Shown one piece after another: positions 10,730 to 25,000 of a stretch of DNA of 64,000 bases (position 1 is the first letter of the stretch; each line of letters starts with the position of its first letter). Under the pieces are notes generated by a model that saw only the letters and a program-made list of their open reading frames with translations, did no database searches and was not told the origin of the DNA. Location of the stretch: contig NC_064539.1 in NCBI RefSeq assembly GCF_023856365.1, positions 21,703,019 through 21,767,018 of the forward strand. Reading direction: 5' to 3'. Position numbers and translations under genes: made by a program. The DNA comes from Brienomyrus brachyistius (Eukaryota > Chordata > Actinopteri > Osteoglossiformes > Mormyridae).

Positions 10730-13700
10730 GGAATGATAAATTACACATGTGGGTCCCATCCCGACCCTAATGGACAATAGTGTGGTCATCTTCTTATGCA
10801 AACTTTGTGAACACGTAGTCAGGGGTACCAGCGGGCCTGGGCCGCCTTTGCAAATGATACATGTCCATGGTCGAGGTGTTTTTGGAGCGTAAGACTCTCA
10901 AGCACAGTTACAGACGAGTCGGAGCAGATGAGGTTCTAGCCGATTCTGTTGCCTAACTGAGTTAAACGCATGTACTGTGTAAAGGAAGGTAATTTCTCTG
11001 AGACATTCTGTAAACATACTGCATTTTGAATTTCAGTGATTGAAGCAAAATGAAAAGTAACACGTTGACTTTCAAACTCAAACACAAAATCATACACAGG
11101 AAAACGTAAACGAGCAGATGAGTCATTTCTTTGTGTAAACAATCCCAAGGACTTTAACGGAAACTTACTGGTATACAGGAATTGTTATAAAGCAACTCAA
11201 GTCAACGTAAACACAAAAATGCACACATCAGACCACACTGTGATGGAGTCACTAGAGACCTCGCCGTTTCTTTGTAGCCCTTCACAGGTTCTCATCAAGG
11301 TCACATCCTGTGTCGCCATTTGCAAGGTAGTGTGGGAAAATCCACTTCGCTGTTACCACCTCCCATGTTGATGCCCTGTCCCTCTTGTGGTGGTGGTAGG
11401 TGCTGAGTAGGTGCTGAGAGTGAGACTGACAGGTTTACACTAATTTCCATTGCTCGCTTTTGGCCTGTATTTGCTGAAACTAAGTGGTGATTGACACTTT
11501 GTTCACAATGTAACAATGGAAGTTCACACCAATGTTCCGGAATGTTCAGAAAAAAATTATGCAAGCTCTGCGGCCCCAGCACAGGGATCCTGCAGTGGTT
11601 TTGGTTATCCCAGCATGGCTCGTCACATTCTTCTCATGTTTGGGGCTGTGGTTCATCTTTTTGTTGGACAGCCCCATTGCCATCCACAGACCAGGAAAAC
11701 AAGCCGATGGCAGATGGCCACTCCCCCCATGAAGTCGGCACCCATGGCAATGTCTGCTCCCATCGCGACGTTCATACCTGTATCTGTACCCATGGAGACG
11801 CCTACGTTCGTGTCCTCCACCAGCTGCATCTCCTTGGACCATGTCGTGCCAGTCATCCACTCCAACGGGCGAGCTTTAAGACCAGGATGACTTGCTGGGG
11901 AGTTCCATTCTGTGGCTCTAGAAGGTCCTAGAAGGAGACACACGTGCAAACAGTCTTTAGTCTCATTTAACGATGCCTATGACCTGTAATTACCAAGTGT
12001 CATTGAAATGTGGGCCAGACTAAATGTTTAACTTTTTTTGAAGAAAAAGTTTCCAGTCCACTGTGAATAATGACCATTTTTTTAAAAATCACAGGGTGGT
12101 TGTATTAGCTTAGAGAAGGTGACAGGAAATTATTATATCTGAGCCTACATTTGTCCTCCCCATCCACCAACTGCCATCCTCTGCCTAGCTTGTGCGGTGA
12201 CAGGCCTCCATAGGCTGTGACCTCATGTGGATCGGCCAGGCCTCACATGGATGGCTGAGATCGTCAGCTAACCCGGCCGGCTGGGCTTTCGTCTCTGGGG
12301 CAGAGTGTCGATGTGCCAGATCGCCGACTACAGTGACGTGAGGTTTTCGAAGTAGCAGGAGGAGGGACGGCGAACGAGTTATGAGCCTCGGGGGGGTGGT
12401 GGTGGTGGGGGGGGGGGGGGAGGGTGAGGAACAGTCTGTGTGTGTGAGTTTTGTGGTGCCAGGTCAAGGTAGAAATGAGTCATAAACTTGCAGCTGCACA
12501 CCAGATGAAGTGGCCACCTGCTCCGGCTGCCATTTACACGTACATCCCGTAGACATACAAACAGGCTGGAATTAAAGAGGTTCACAGGCCTTCCTCCGCC
12601 CACCTCAGCGTCAGAGAGCCGGCCAGCTCGCGCCTGTGTGCGTTCACATTTGTGTGTGTGAGAGACTCGTAGTACAGTGGTCAGTGGAATGTGACTGTGA
12701 TGTTGCCACATCTCCAAAGTCAATATTTTAAAACAAAAAAGTCATGAATAAATGAATCCTTATTAACCGTCTGTTTTTCTAAAATACCTCCGGTTTGCCC
12801 AGAAAAGATGTTACACTCCATCTGTGCAAATCTGACAACTTTATTGAACCACAAGAAAATCGCAGAAGTCTTTTCCTTCTTTTCCCAGGACGTTGTGTCG
12901 GCGGAGGCCTTGCGGTGGTCGGCAGTGAGACGTGCCGTTCCTGACGATCCTCCCGGTCCCTGGCGCCGTGGGAGGTGCGGCCCCAGTCCTGCTTCACAGC
13001 CCATTTCCAGGTGGGCGGCAGTGACCATTTCAAAGGACAGAGTCCTGCCCCCATCTCCACAGTGAAACACGAAATATAAATTGTGGTTCGGAATTGGCTA
13101 ATTTCTCCCAGCCTGAACGGAGACAGAAATGAAAACAAGATTCCGATACAATCTGGGTCGTGGACGTGGGCTCTCCTGGCCCAGGTAATTATGGGCTGCC
13201 GTGTTTTATTACACAGCCGCCACCCCCCTCCCCCCCCCCACACACATTCCTACTAAATTGTGCCTCCCACATGCACGGGCAATCAGCTCAGCAGGCTGGT
13301 TTGCGGACTTGTAATGATATTCTAAAAATCGGTCAAACGCCACTAATGCACTTGAACTTCTACGAATTATGACAATTAAAAAGCTTAATTAAAGGAGGGC
13401 TCTCCCACCCTCCCCTGAAAAAAATGTCTCAACTCCCTGTCCTCACCTGACTGAGCCACCGAAAGAAAGACCTGCTTATCGTCTCGGTCAAACATGAGTG
13501 CGCTTTTAGTCTTGATGTGGGCAGCTTCTGGTTTACCTTCAGGAACCACAGTTATGTCTGCCTTTCCGCTGCTTCCCAGTTGGGACTGGGCCCAGTTCCA
13601 TGTCTCGCAGTCCGCCCGGCTTGCAAGGAGCTTGCGGCTGCTTCCATCGCACGCTGTTTGCGTTGGCTCCTTGTGCCTCAGCTGCGGGCCGGCGGGATGG

Positions 13701-13906
13701 CGTTCCCTACGGAATCTTAACCAGAACACAGGCTGGGGCACAGAGCTGTACCAGGGAGGGAGCCACATGCTCTTTTCGAGTGGCTTAATCAGCTGGGTAT
13801 GCGTGCATCTGTTTCCACCAATCATAGTATCCAGCTTCTGTCCAAGCTCTGACCCTGGCTTCCGACTTACTGGCTTTGTCACGTTCTAATCATATCGCCG
13901 CCACGT
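10730..13906. other. Gene-free stretch
   Basis: Holds a G14 run at 12407-12420. At 11700-11830 a small cccatggcaatg-type repetition makes overlapping frames look coding on both strands. No family is recognised. Confidence 0.55.
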
Positions 13907-14402
13907 CCCATGAGGTTGTCCCATGCTGGTCTTCTGTGCCGGTGTCCTGTGCCGGTGTCCCGTGAGGGTGTCCCATGCTGGTCTCCCGTGCTGGTGTCCC
14001 ATGAGGGTGTCCCATGCTGGTCTCCCGTGCTGGTGTCCCATGAGGGTGTCCCATGCTGGTCTCCCGTGCTGGTGTCCTGTGCCGGTGTCCCGTGAGGGTG
14101 TCCCATGCGGGTCTCCCATGCTGGTGTCCTGTGCTGGTGTCCCGTGAGGGTGTCCCATGCGGGTCTCCCATGCTGGTGTCCTGTGCTGGTGTCCCGTGAG
14201 GGTGTCCCATGCGGGTCTCCCATGCTGGTGTCCTGTGCTGGTGTCCCGTGAGGGTGTCCCATGCGGGTCTCCCATGCTGGTGTCCTGTGCTGGTGTCCCG
14301 TGAGGGTGTCCCTTGCGGGTCTCCCATGCTGGTGTCCTGTGCTGGTGTCCCGTGAGGGTGTCCCATGCGGGTCTCCCATGCTGGTGTCCTGTGCTGGTGT
14401 CC
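13907..14402. repeat. Minisatellite, 13-bp unit with 39- and 52-bp higher-order repeats
   Basis: About 38 copies of a 13-mer of type ggtgtcccatgct, with variants ggtctcccgtgct, ggtgtcccgtgag and ggtgtcctgtgct. The left part is organised in threes (39 bp) and the right part, from about 14095, in fours (52 bp). The unit lacks stops, so all three minus-strand frames stay open for 129-213 codons. This is not evidence of coding. Confidence 0.95.
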
Positions 14403-17400
14403 TAAGGGAACACAGGTGGCTGAGTATCTGTCTGTCTCTCATTAAACAATGCAGGTTCTCATGTAATGCATCTAGTCTTGTAATGTAGCTCAAACTGTAA
14501 TGTAGCTGAAAATCTGGCATATATTTTTTTACATATGCTTAATAAATACAATTATTGTATGAATTCTGCACTGCTTGTACTCTAATAACTGTGTAATGTT
14601 TATGTCGTGGTTGCCAGAGTATGGTGAGTAACTGGTATGTCTGTCAGACTTTCCCGCTGTTACATGCAAACTGGAGCTGTGTAAAGCTTTATTGTTGCTT
14701 TATTTGAGCATATTAGCTGCGCACAGATCCCCCCCCCCCCTATTCTATTCCATAAAAAACCCCCTCAGGTAGGCGGTTCTGCAGAGCTGTGGACCCCAGT
14801 GTCTGTCTCCAATCTGGCTGTAGTAAACAGGCTCGCCCCCCCAGGCACCCGCCCGCTCCACATGCAGAACCAGCCCCCCCCCCCCCCCCACTCCCAGGCA
14901 TGTCTCTCTCCTTGTTGCTGCCCCCCTGTTCTCACCGCAGGGCCGACGGGTGGCTGTGTATGTGGGGACGTCCGCATGCAGGAAGTCCGTTTTGCCTTTG
15001 ATGGCTGTCCCAGAAGTGCCGGTTTGCGGCTGAGAGTGCGAGCACCTCCGGCCTACTGCGTCTGGCACCCGGACACACAGCCGGTGCTCAGCCTGGGTGC
15101 CTAGGAATCGGAACACTGCGGTGGCAACCGGCTGACCTATTTTAGCTCTGCGATGGTACAAGGTGCCCGTTCCCTCACCAACTCATCCGCTCATGGAGGC
15201 GCATTCGTCCACTGCGACCAGCAGGTGTCGCGTGAGTTTCCCTTCACGCCATGTCCTATTTATGACGGGACCAGCGGTGGGCTAACTGCTTGGACGTGGG
15301 CCGGCAATCTTCACCAGGAAAGCTGAGGGGTGGTCAGGAGTGCCAAGAGAAACATTTTCATCTGAGTGTTTTAGAGGAACATCTGGGCTAGCTGGCATGT
15401 TCATGCCATGACGAGTGGCCAAGGATGTGTTTGGTCGTGGAGCGTGGGACCATCCCCATGGTCAGGACGGCCAGACTAATCATGCTGCTGCTTCTCCGAG
15501 TAGCAGGTACCATAAATTCATCCCCGGCGCTGCCATGCCGCTATCACCTGACTGCGTACACATACAGTAGTGTATCTATGCAAATAGCCTTCCTTTGGAC
15601 AGGCAGTTTCTGCATTTGAAGCGACTCCATACTGCTGTTGTGGTAGATCAGAGAGGGTCCGGCCTCGGAAAGGGATGTCCTGCCTTCGACAGCCCCTCTC
15701 TCGGCCTAATGAGAACCATCTGCTGGCTCCTTGCGTGATTCACTGAGATAGCAATTAATGGGATAGAGAACATGCTGACCCACAAGGCCGTGTAACTGCT
15801 AACAGACTGGGGAAGAGCACACGGGAACACGTAAACAAATGGCCAGAGGTGTCCCACCCCCCCCATGTCACACAGGTGACTCCATCTTTACCTTCGCAGG
15901 GTCTGAATGTCTTCCTTCAGGCTGGATCCGCAGGGTCCTTTTCCCTTTCGGAGCGCTGTTTTCAGAAAAAGATGAATTAGGAAACAGAATCACGAGTCAA
16001 CACTAAACACCGGTTCGGCGCGGCCCCGAAACAGAAAAAGATGTTTGACAGAAAAAAGGGGGATTGCAGCTGGCCACCGTCCATAGCAGGGTTTGACAAA
16101 ACCACGCAATTTTGCTCGAGATCCCGAGCTGCAATCACGGGACGAGGATGAAAGGGAACACCGACAGCATCATATGGCAGGGTGGGAGAATTCTGGGTAA
16201 ATAGGAGCCAGAGCGGCAGAAATCTTCTCAAGCCCTCTCAACACATGCTTAGTATGTAATTCCTGAAAGGTGTGTCATAAAGGGCATCATTTGAGGGTTT
16301 CCCCAGGGTCCTGACGGCTCACCAGAAGTTACCTGTGATCAGCAGCTGGCCTGGGATGGCTTTGTATTGGCGCCAGGGTGCCTCTCAGCACGACACATCG
16401 CGGGTAGTAGGCCCACGTAAGCAGACGTGCCGGACTCTGGCTGGGTGGGGTGGCGGCAGTGGGCACCTCGCGGAGAGGCACTAATGGGGGCGGCCAAGGC
16501 TTTTAGCGCACCCAGGCTAAGGTAAACTCCATTTACTGTGTGTACATGTGGTAGTAACCGCCTTTTTCATCAAAGAGGTTTTTTTTTTGGTGGGGGGGCA
16601 TTCCAGGCTTGAGGGATATCATTGGTGGGGGCAGATGAGGAAGGGGGTGACAGATAAGCAAGGGGGAGCTAATGGGGGGTGCGGAGGGTTAACAGGCTGG
16701 GGGATAAGAACTGATACTGAAGTACCTGAGAGGGTCTTATCAGCACCCAAACACAGACCCCCAGATGGGGATGCAGGGCGAGGTGGGTGGGGGGGGGGGG
16801 TGGATTAAGACAGAATGTAGTATAAGAAACAAACAGCGAGAAGATGGTGTGAACAGGGCATGGTGTGTGTGGGGGAGCCCACTTTGGTCAGCTGGCTGCC
16901 ATGAGATTTTCAATTCGCCTGCACACTCATTTACGTGGATGTAAGAGTTTTATTACCTTGTAAATAATCTGTAGGGTTTGCAGACTGCCCCAAAGCTTTT
17001 GATGTAGCTAATCTTAGGTTTGTAATGGAATAATATAGATTTGCCGTAAGATTTCTTGCATGATCGCAAGAGTCTGAAAGGGCGAATGTCGCGCCGGATG
17101 CGTGAGAGCTGGCAGCCCTGGGTTTGCAGTGACCTGGGGGGGTTCATTCTGTGGCCACAAAGTCCCCAGTTCGGGGGGGAGGGGGTGGATTATAACAAAA
17201 TGGGGTCTCCTGTGCATGACGAACCCAACACAAACTTATTGCTTTTCCTGCCAATTAGACTTTTCAGAGTCGATTTTCCGTTTTAAATAAAACATCATCT
17301 GAAGTGATTTCCATGAGTAACAAAGTGGAACGCGATTTCTCTGACTGATTCCCACTGGGTCAGAAAGAATCCCCTTTATTCAGCACCAAGGGCTCCCCAA

Positions 17401-20400
17401 AGTATCTGAGGTGACTGGAAATGATCAGCCTGGAAATGATTACCCTGAACACTTCAAACGGCCCCCACTAACGACCTTTAAAGAACAACATTCATAACCT
17501 TTGATGGGACCCTGGTAGCTGCTGAAGGGATGTTTTTTTAATGAAATACGCATCCTCACCTCTGGCGGAGGACTCCTTGGGACAGGGTCTGTGTTTTCTG
17601 CCTACTCTTGGTTTGGGGCGGCTGTGACGGTGGGGGATCACAGGGGACCTTGCAAGAGTGGTGAAGACCCAGTGGTCAGCATGGGGGCCAGACCCAAAGG
17701 GCCAGCGCCGTAAAATCTAGGTTCAGGAAAGAATCTACCATGCAGGAGAGAAAACAGAAGGGGAGGGCAGATAAGTCGATGGGCCCCACGGGGGTCGATA
17801 AGGAAGCTCAGCTCCTCTCCATAACGCACTGCTTTCCTTCCAAACAGGCCTCTGTATCCCGTGCCTCTCCTCTCACGGATGTCAGAATGTCAGAACTCCG
17901 GAAAGCATGGTGATGCTCTCAGAGCTAGCGGGAAGCCAGCGAGTGGCGGAGACGCGCTGTCCCGCCGGGCGCTGATGTCACGCTCGTGTCACCAGGAAGG
18001 TACTTTCCAGAAATGCGGCTGCTGTGGGCACCAAGGAGCGTGTTCCCAGGTATTCGAAGCAACATCCATTTTCTTTTTCGCTTGATCCTGTAGATGGATG
18101 GTTTATTTCAGTAATGTTTTCCTGGGTCCACCTGGTTTTTGGAACCAGACACTTCCAGGTGCTAAGTGTTTCTGCTTACGGGGGTGTCCTTAAAGGTGTG
18201 ACACGTAACTTGGGTGGTCTCTCACAGGCACCCCCTGTGTCGTGGATTTTTAGAAAATGGTGTTTCCCCTTATGGGGACAAGGAAAAAAATTGGTATTCA
18301 CCGTGTTGTGGGGACACTTGGTTCCCACAAGGTAAGGTATATTTGGACCACTCACACACACACACACACACACACACGAACACAGACACACCACCCAGAG
18401 TCACTGCCATCAGTATGTGTAGCCCCCTCTCCTGCCTCTGGGGGACGCTTCAATGTGACAGCGGTCAGCCGGCCTCATTTTCATCTCTGGGGGGGGCTCT
18501 ATTTCCCCTCCCCTACGGCCTACAACTTGACAGAATTGGGCCCTGTCAATGCAGTCCCCAGCGATCTGCGGTTTCCAACCAGGGAACACACCGCAAGCCC
18601 ATTGAGATCCAAACCCGGGCCTCTGTCAGACACGGCGCCCCCCTACCCCCCCCAGCCCCGACAGCGCCAGTCGGCCTTCTTAGAGAGCGCCAGCCCTCCA
18701 CACCAGTCATTACACGGTCACACAGCCCCTCTCACTAATGGCTGCTTAGTGCCCCTGTCATGTGATTTTAACTACTCGTTTTTCCATGTTAGAATAACAA
18801 AGTGGGCTAATATGACAGCCGAATGTATTACGGACCTTACGCCTGCACTCTGTGTGCCTTCGCATGCTGTCTGTGTGAGGTAAATTGTTAGACAAACATC
18901 ATTAATAGCTTTACCGCAGTGTGCTAATTTAAAAACTGCTAGTAACCATCGCCAAGATGAAGTTAAATGAGAGCATATGAATTAAATTATGTGGCTCGTG
19001 AAGTGTTTAGCCGCAGTAATACTTTCGGCTGTGACCCTGGGATTAAAGAGGCAGTGAGTAATGAGGCTGTGTCGTGTCACTGCTGGTACCAAGCAGGGCT
19101 GTGCTGGGTGACCTCAGGAACAGGGGGGGTCACATGGCGTTTAAAGGATGTGATCATGGGGCCTTGCAGAACTGAGAGGTACCCTGGGAAGGTATCACTG
19201 AAGTAGAGAGCAAGTGGAGTTCTCTCCAGTGAAGAGAACTTGTTTTGGAGGGAACAGAAAAGTCAGTCTGTGGGAGCCTGATGTTCCTCTCTGATTCTGT
19301 CTTATTTGCTATTTTCGAGGGTAACAGCACCATTTTGGTTCTCGATTAATGTTTATTGTTGTGTTGTTGGTGAGACCCATCTCCAGTAGATGTGTTTCCG
19401 TTAGGTATAATCTCCAAGGTTATGTTAGTTATCAGTACCGGTGGTATGATGCAGAACGTGCAGAATCTATGCCCCTCCTTCCGGATCTTTCCGGGCCAGT
19501 CAAGCGGTCCCTAAAAGCTGGAAGGCCAACGTGGGCTCTGCAGTGCTCCGGGTCGCGTTCCAGGCTCGTCCGTGGGACCTCGAGCCCATGTTCTCCGGGT
19601 GACAGATCAAAGAGCACGGACAGGCATTATGCAAGAAACCCGATCTTCTCCCCATTGTTACTTCTTTCACTCTGAGTCCTACTCCATAATGTCCCCTGCT
19701 TCCTGGATAGAAATCTGAAATGAAGTACACTGAAAACGCCTTCGGAGAAAAGCCCCAGTGTCGTCGAGTCGCCCGTGAGGATGGGCAGCGAGACTGAGGG
19801 AGTGTGGGGGAGCTGGGCTGCATTAAACTTTCAAACAGCTGGGGGAATCCAGCTGCACGTTATTTAAAGTGATCTAGAACATGCAGAACAGACCCCACCC
19901 CAGCTGAGGTGCCACCCGTTTGGTTCCGTTAATATGGTTCCACTGGTCTACAATATGAAATATGATGCTTGATCCATCTCCAGGTACCTGTATCAGTCAG
20001 ACACCGTGAGATCTTCACTGAGTGAGTTTCTGTCTCTCTGTCCCTTCGGTCCCACTGTGCATCTTCAGGGACCATCAGCGAGCACCTCTGTACTTGTGAG
20101 TGTCTCCATTCTCTGATTGCGTCTTCTCTTCCCCAGCAACATTGTGTGTTTAGAGTTCAACAAGCAGACGGCCCCCTACTTCACCGCCTGTAGGATCACC
20201 CACAGTCCTTTGCGGCCGTGAGCCGGCAGACAGCTTGTCTCCTTCTGCCCGCTGGTCTTCTGAAGGTGAGGTAACGCGATAGGAGCCTTCAGCAGGTCTC
20301 CGCACTCCGCGTGCGCGGGGATTAAAGGAGGGACGAGGTGTTGACACGGCACATCTGGTGTGGACTCGACTGGTACACAGTCCCACACCCCTGCTGCTGT

Positions 20401-21097
20401 CGTCTCTTTCAGAGCATCCAGGCCAGTTAAAAGGTGATAAAAGAGGGAAGTATGTCAAGGCCAGATGTCAGCATGGCAGTGTGCCCATGACATGAGGGGG
20501 GTTCCCCACCGCCTCCTGCTCACGGCCCAAGATCCACACTTGGGTCAGGTTCTGCTCACACAGGCAGCTGGACGGCGACCTCCGGGATCCTTCAGTGTTT
20601 ATGTTCAGGGCATGTAACACGTCACCCTCTTCTAAAGAACTAGTCTTCTCCTGTTCTTTGTGACCCACTGCCAGACATGGTTAACATCTGCTGGAGTCCT
20701 GGGGTTCTGCCTTTTGGGCACAAACCAGACTCGCGAGCCCCCGCTCCGAGGTCGCACCTAACATACAAAGCGGCACATTGCATTTAGTCTGTGCCGCACG
20801 ACTTTTGTACAACTTCAGGTGACCCAGTGTGAGCGTTTGGAATCCCCGTATCCCACAGGACTGACTCACTCCGACCGCTTCTCCTCACTGGCCTGTTTGT
20901 TTAAATTAAACAACTGCAATATATCTTCATAACCACGTCCACCAACTCTGATCCTACTTCAGATAAGCTGAAGTGAAGGTGCTCTGGATACGGACGCGGT
21001 CATCACGATGTACGGAGCGTGGGAGTTTATGCGTAAACACTGTAAGATCAGGTCGGCAGCCAATAGGCCAGCATTCCATCGGAACATACAGGCTGCA
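14403..21097. other. Gene-free stretch between minisatellites
   Basis: Mostly unique sequence with C12 (14729), C16 (14874) and G12 (16789) runs and one CA repeat. No exon with credible splice sites plus recognisable protein was found. Confidence 0.55.
18353..18378. repeat. (CA)n microsatellite
   Basis: About 12 CA repeats. Confidence 0.95.
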
Positions 21098-22096
21098 GAA
21101 AAGGCCCGGCACCGCAACCCAACAGAACTGTACTAATAGGAAAGTGCCCGGAACCGTAACCCTACAGAACCGTACTAACAGGAACATGCCCGGCACCACA
21201 ACCCTACAGAACTGTACTAACAGGAACGTGCTTGACACCGCAACCCTACAGAACCGTACTAACAGGAACGTGCCCGGCACCGCAACCCTACAGAACCGTA
21301 CTAACAGGAACGTGCCCGGCACCGCAACCCTACAGAACCGTACTAACAGGAACGTGCCCGGCACCGTAACCCTACAGAACCGTACTAAGAGGAACGTGCC
21401 CGGCATCGCAATCCTACAGAACCGTACTAACAAGAACGTGCCCGGCGCCGCAACCCTACAGAACCATACTAAGAGGAACGTGCCCGGCACCGCAACCCTA
21501 CAGAACCGTACTAACAGGAACGTGCCCGACACCGCAACCCTACAGAACCGTACTAACAGGAACGTGCCCAACACCGCAACCTTACAGAACCGTACTAACA
21601 GGAACATGCCCAGTACCGCAACCCTACAGAACCGTACTAACAGGAACGTGCCCAGTACCGCAACCCTACACAACCGTACTAACAGGAACGTGCCCGGCAC
21701 CACAACCCTACAGAACCGTGCTAACAGGAACGTGCCCGGCACTGCAACCCTACAGAACCGTACTAACAGGAACGTGCCCGGCACTGTAACCCTTCAGAAC
21801 CGTACTAACAGGAACGTGCCCGGCACCACAACCCTACAGAACCGTGCTAACAGGAACGTGCCCGGCACCACAACCCTACAGAACCGTGCTAACAGGAACG
21901 TGCCCGGCACCACAACCCTACAGAACCGTACTAACAGGAACGTGCCCGGCACCACAACCCTACAGAACCGTACTAACAGGAACGTGCCCGGCACCACAAC
22001 CCTACAGAACCGTACTAACAGGAACGTGCCCGGCACCACAACCCTACAGAACTGTACTAACAGGAACGTGCCCGGCACCGCAACCCTACACAATTG
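21098..22096. repeat. Minisatellite, 42-bp unit, about 24 copies
   Basis: The unit includes gaacgtgcccggcaccgcaa followed by ccctacagaaccgtactaac and ag. Copies are well matched, with scattered point variants and no length changes. Because 42 is a multiple of three and the unit lacks stops in one frame per strand, a 389-codon plus-strand frame and a 276-codon minus-strand frame run through it. Confidence 0.96.
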
Positions 22097-25000
22097 TGCG
22101 ATTCTTCTGCTGCATTCTCACAAAACGAGACCAGTCCCATGATTCATTGCACTCCAAGTTCATTCTTGGGAGGCAAGTTAGCAAAAACCAGTCTTTCCAA
22201 GACCACAAGTATGAGCTTCGTGTTCTTGGTATCGAGGAACACCCCTTACCTAGCCTTCATCTCCATCTGCTGCTCTCGTCTGCTTTATTTCTCCTCATGT
22301 GACCTTTGACCTCTGACCCGAGTGGTCGGCGACTCCTCGGCTCCCCCAAGTCGGGCGTCACCACTCCCCTTGTTTTCTCACATAAAGACCCCCCCCGGAC
22401 TCTGGCTTTGTCAGCGCCGTGACCTCAGAGGGATCCCCATGTCCTTTACCACACTGTCCGCCTGAATCGCCATTGAACTCTGGTCAGCGTTCAAAGGCTC
22501 CTCTCTGCCGAACAATATTGTGCTTTTATTGTTTCTTGCTTGTGCTATTTGATATTTCATTGTGACTGCTTTGGTCTTTGGATATCGCCTGTTCTGTATA
22601 TTGTTGTTACTTGCTGATGGTTTGCTATTGATTTTGCCGGTCTGTGTATAGTGTGTCCTGCTCTGCACTGTGTGTATATGCATTACACCCTGTCTGCTCT
22701 TTCAGACATTGTCCACAGTTCATTCTGTCAGGGAGTGGCTGACCACATTGTAAATAAATGGCATTCAGTGTAACTCTGAGACCCCCATGCTTCCTGGAGC
22801 AGATCTTCACAAACGCTGCTGTGAGCCATTCGATTAACCTCCCCATATGACACACTGGGATGTTTCAATTACAGCTTGGGAAGTTTTGATCCCCTCTGAC
22901 CGGCATCAAGGTCTTTTGTTTCGTTCCAGGATTACGGCTTGGGTCCTTGCTGGAGCTGAGAGACTCTGTAAGCTCCGTCTTCCTGCCCGTCTCCTGTGTG
23001 AAGGAATCCAGGAGAATTCGTGGATTAGTGGGAAGGACTGCAAGGTGTCAACTGATCCCCGCCGGGCCCCGTGTTTCCATTGCGTGCGGGTAATGGTGCT
23101 GTTGTTTGCTGAACTTTCCCAGCTGCCCGCCACACCTGCCCACGCTTTGATCATCATGGTGAATTCGGGTGAAAATGACAGCATCTGAGGGCACCACTGC
23201 CACTGGGATGTCGGGCAGGTGGATAAACACAAGCAGCGGGCAGGAGGGCGGGGCTGCTCTGTGGGCTGTGCAGACGGGGTAGCAACCTGTGTCTCTTGGC
23301 AGGCAGTGAGACGTCCGTCAAACCTAGTTTTTGCGTCACTGGGGATAGCGATGGCCTTTTGTACGAAGCTGTCAGGGCGGACTTTGATGGGATCGCATTT
23401 TCATTGGCTATCATCCTCCATGGAGGGTGAGGTCACGTGATGTGCACTCAGCCCGGTTCGGCACAAACAGGCATCCGAGGCTGACCTCTGCGGGTCAAAT
23501 GGTAAGAAGAGCAGGAACCACTCAAGGTATGTTGAGAATCCAGAGTGATGTAGCGTGTTTCTGCCCTCTGTTCCATTGACATAAGAACCACAGGTACTTT
23601 GTGAGGGACGACTGGATTATAGACAGCAGGAAGAAAATAGACACAAAGACTAACAAACTGAGGGTCCATAGCTGGAGTGTCAGGCAAGGAACTTCCCACT
23701 CCGTCCCTGTCTAAATCCCCTCCCCACCCATGCTTTAGTCTTTCTTGAACCCTAACCTCTCTCTCCATCTTCCCCCGTTTTCCGTCTCTTTAACCTGGGC
23801 TCCAAGCTCGAAAGCGAAACACATAGAAACCTGCTTTTGGTTTACTGCGGAGACCCTGGTGACAGATCGAGTGGTGAGTGGTGTAGTGTCTCCTTCCAAC
23901 GTGAGGTAGAAGCTCCCCTTGCCCTGTCCCAGCGTATATCAGCTGTCTAGCCCGGCAGACTTCTGCTGTGCTCTGCTCCTGAAAAATTTGTGTGAGCTTC
24001 ACCCCTGGCAGTCATGCTGAGATTCAGCTTATTGAAATATCTCCTGTTTTCACAGGTGCGTCTGATTTGATGTGAAACAGCGTTGGATTCGTGGACAGCG
24101 TGTGCGTTTGTGGTTGGCTCGCACACAGTCAGCGAGTGATTGACAAATCGCTGCTTTAAAGCCCAAACCCTTCTGGGTGCCACACACCTGGCTGTTCTTA
24201 GCTCTCGTTCCAAGTGGTATTTTTCACACAAATGATCCGCAATGCGCTGTAATCGCACAAGGTTGTGTGTACTGAGCTGCACAAGGTGTACAGTTACTGT
24301 AGTAACGGTTACTAACGAGTTGTTTGTTCACTTCGGAGCATAACAGCAGGAAGTGATGCGAGGGCCGAATCGGACCGATAGCAAGCTGAAACCGTGCGCC
24401 TGTGTGGCGAGCAGGCGGTCCTGGAGCTGTCCGTGGTTCTGAAGCCCGTTATCTTTTGGGGCTCAAGGCTGGGGAGAGTTCACAGGTTGAAAGGTCAAAG
24501 GTCAGGATGCTGGAGTGCCATCTCTGGGTCTGATAATAATGTGAGTGGTCACCTCTCCACCCCCTGAAGATCCAGCTTGACCCAGAGTCCCCTAGCAGGT
24601 GGAAATACCAGGTCATATTTACAGAATTCCAGGTCAGTACGGATCTCCTGGACAAGCTGCTGAAAGCACGTGATAGATGAATGTCTGGGCAGAACAGGGT
24701 CCTCTGCTTTGGCGGGTGTTAATCATGGGGGTGGGGCAGCTGATGGTGTTCCCCGCCTGCCTTCACCAGCTGTTTGCTCTGCCATCCTCTGTAGCTTCAC
24801 AGAATGATGAAAAATGAGAAAACATCCCAGAATACAGCAGGTAATCCACCCCATTTGTTTTTGGTTATGCCAATGTGTGGTTGCCCTTAGTGGCCTGTAC
24901 TGTACGCTGAGAGTCTTACTTCTTGAATATTTGAAGCATTTATCAAACATAAGTCTCGGGAGGGAGGCGCTGATTGGATAGGTCTGTAGCTGGAAAATGT

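Noticed and set aside
11491..11931. Possible gene with overlapping plus-strand frames of 124-146 codons
   Set aside because: Several frames are open on both strands because of a small cccatggc-type repetition. No conserved family or splice signals were recognised.
13879..14520. A 213-codon minus-strand repeat protein
   Set aside because: All three frames of the 13-bp array are open, and the peptide only reflects the repeat unit.
21098..22096. CRISPR-like array
   Set aside because: The repeats are contiguous with no unique spacers, and the sequence is vertebrate.
20973..22142. A 389-codon plus-strand gene
   Set aside because: It is open only because a 42-bp stop-free unit is repeated. Both strands are open, no domain is recognisable and no splice or promoter signal supports it.
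22390..22860. Solo LTR or retroelement 3' end
   Set aside because: T-rich sequence with an AATAAA-like end is suggestive, but no terminal repeats, primer-binding site or target duplication were found.
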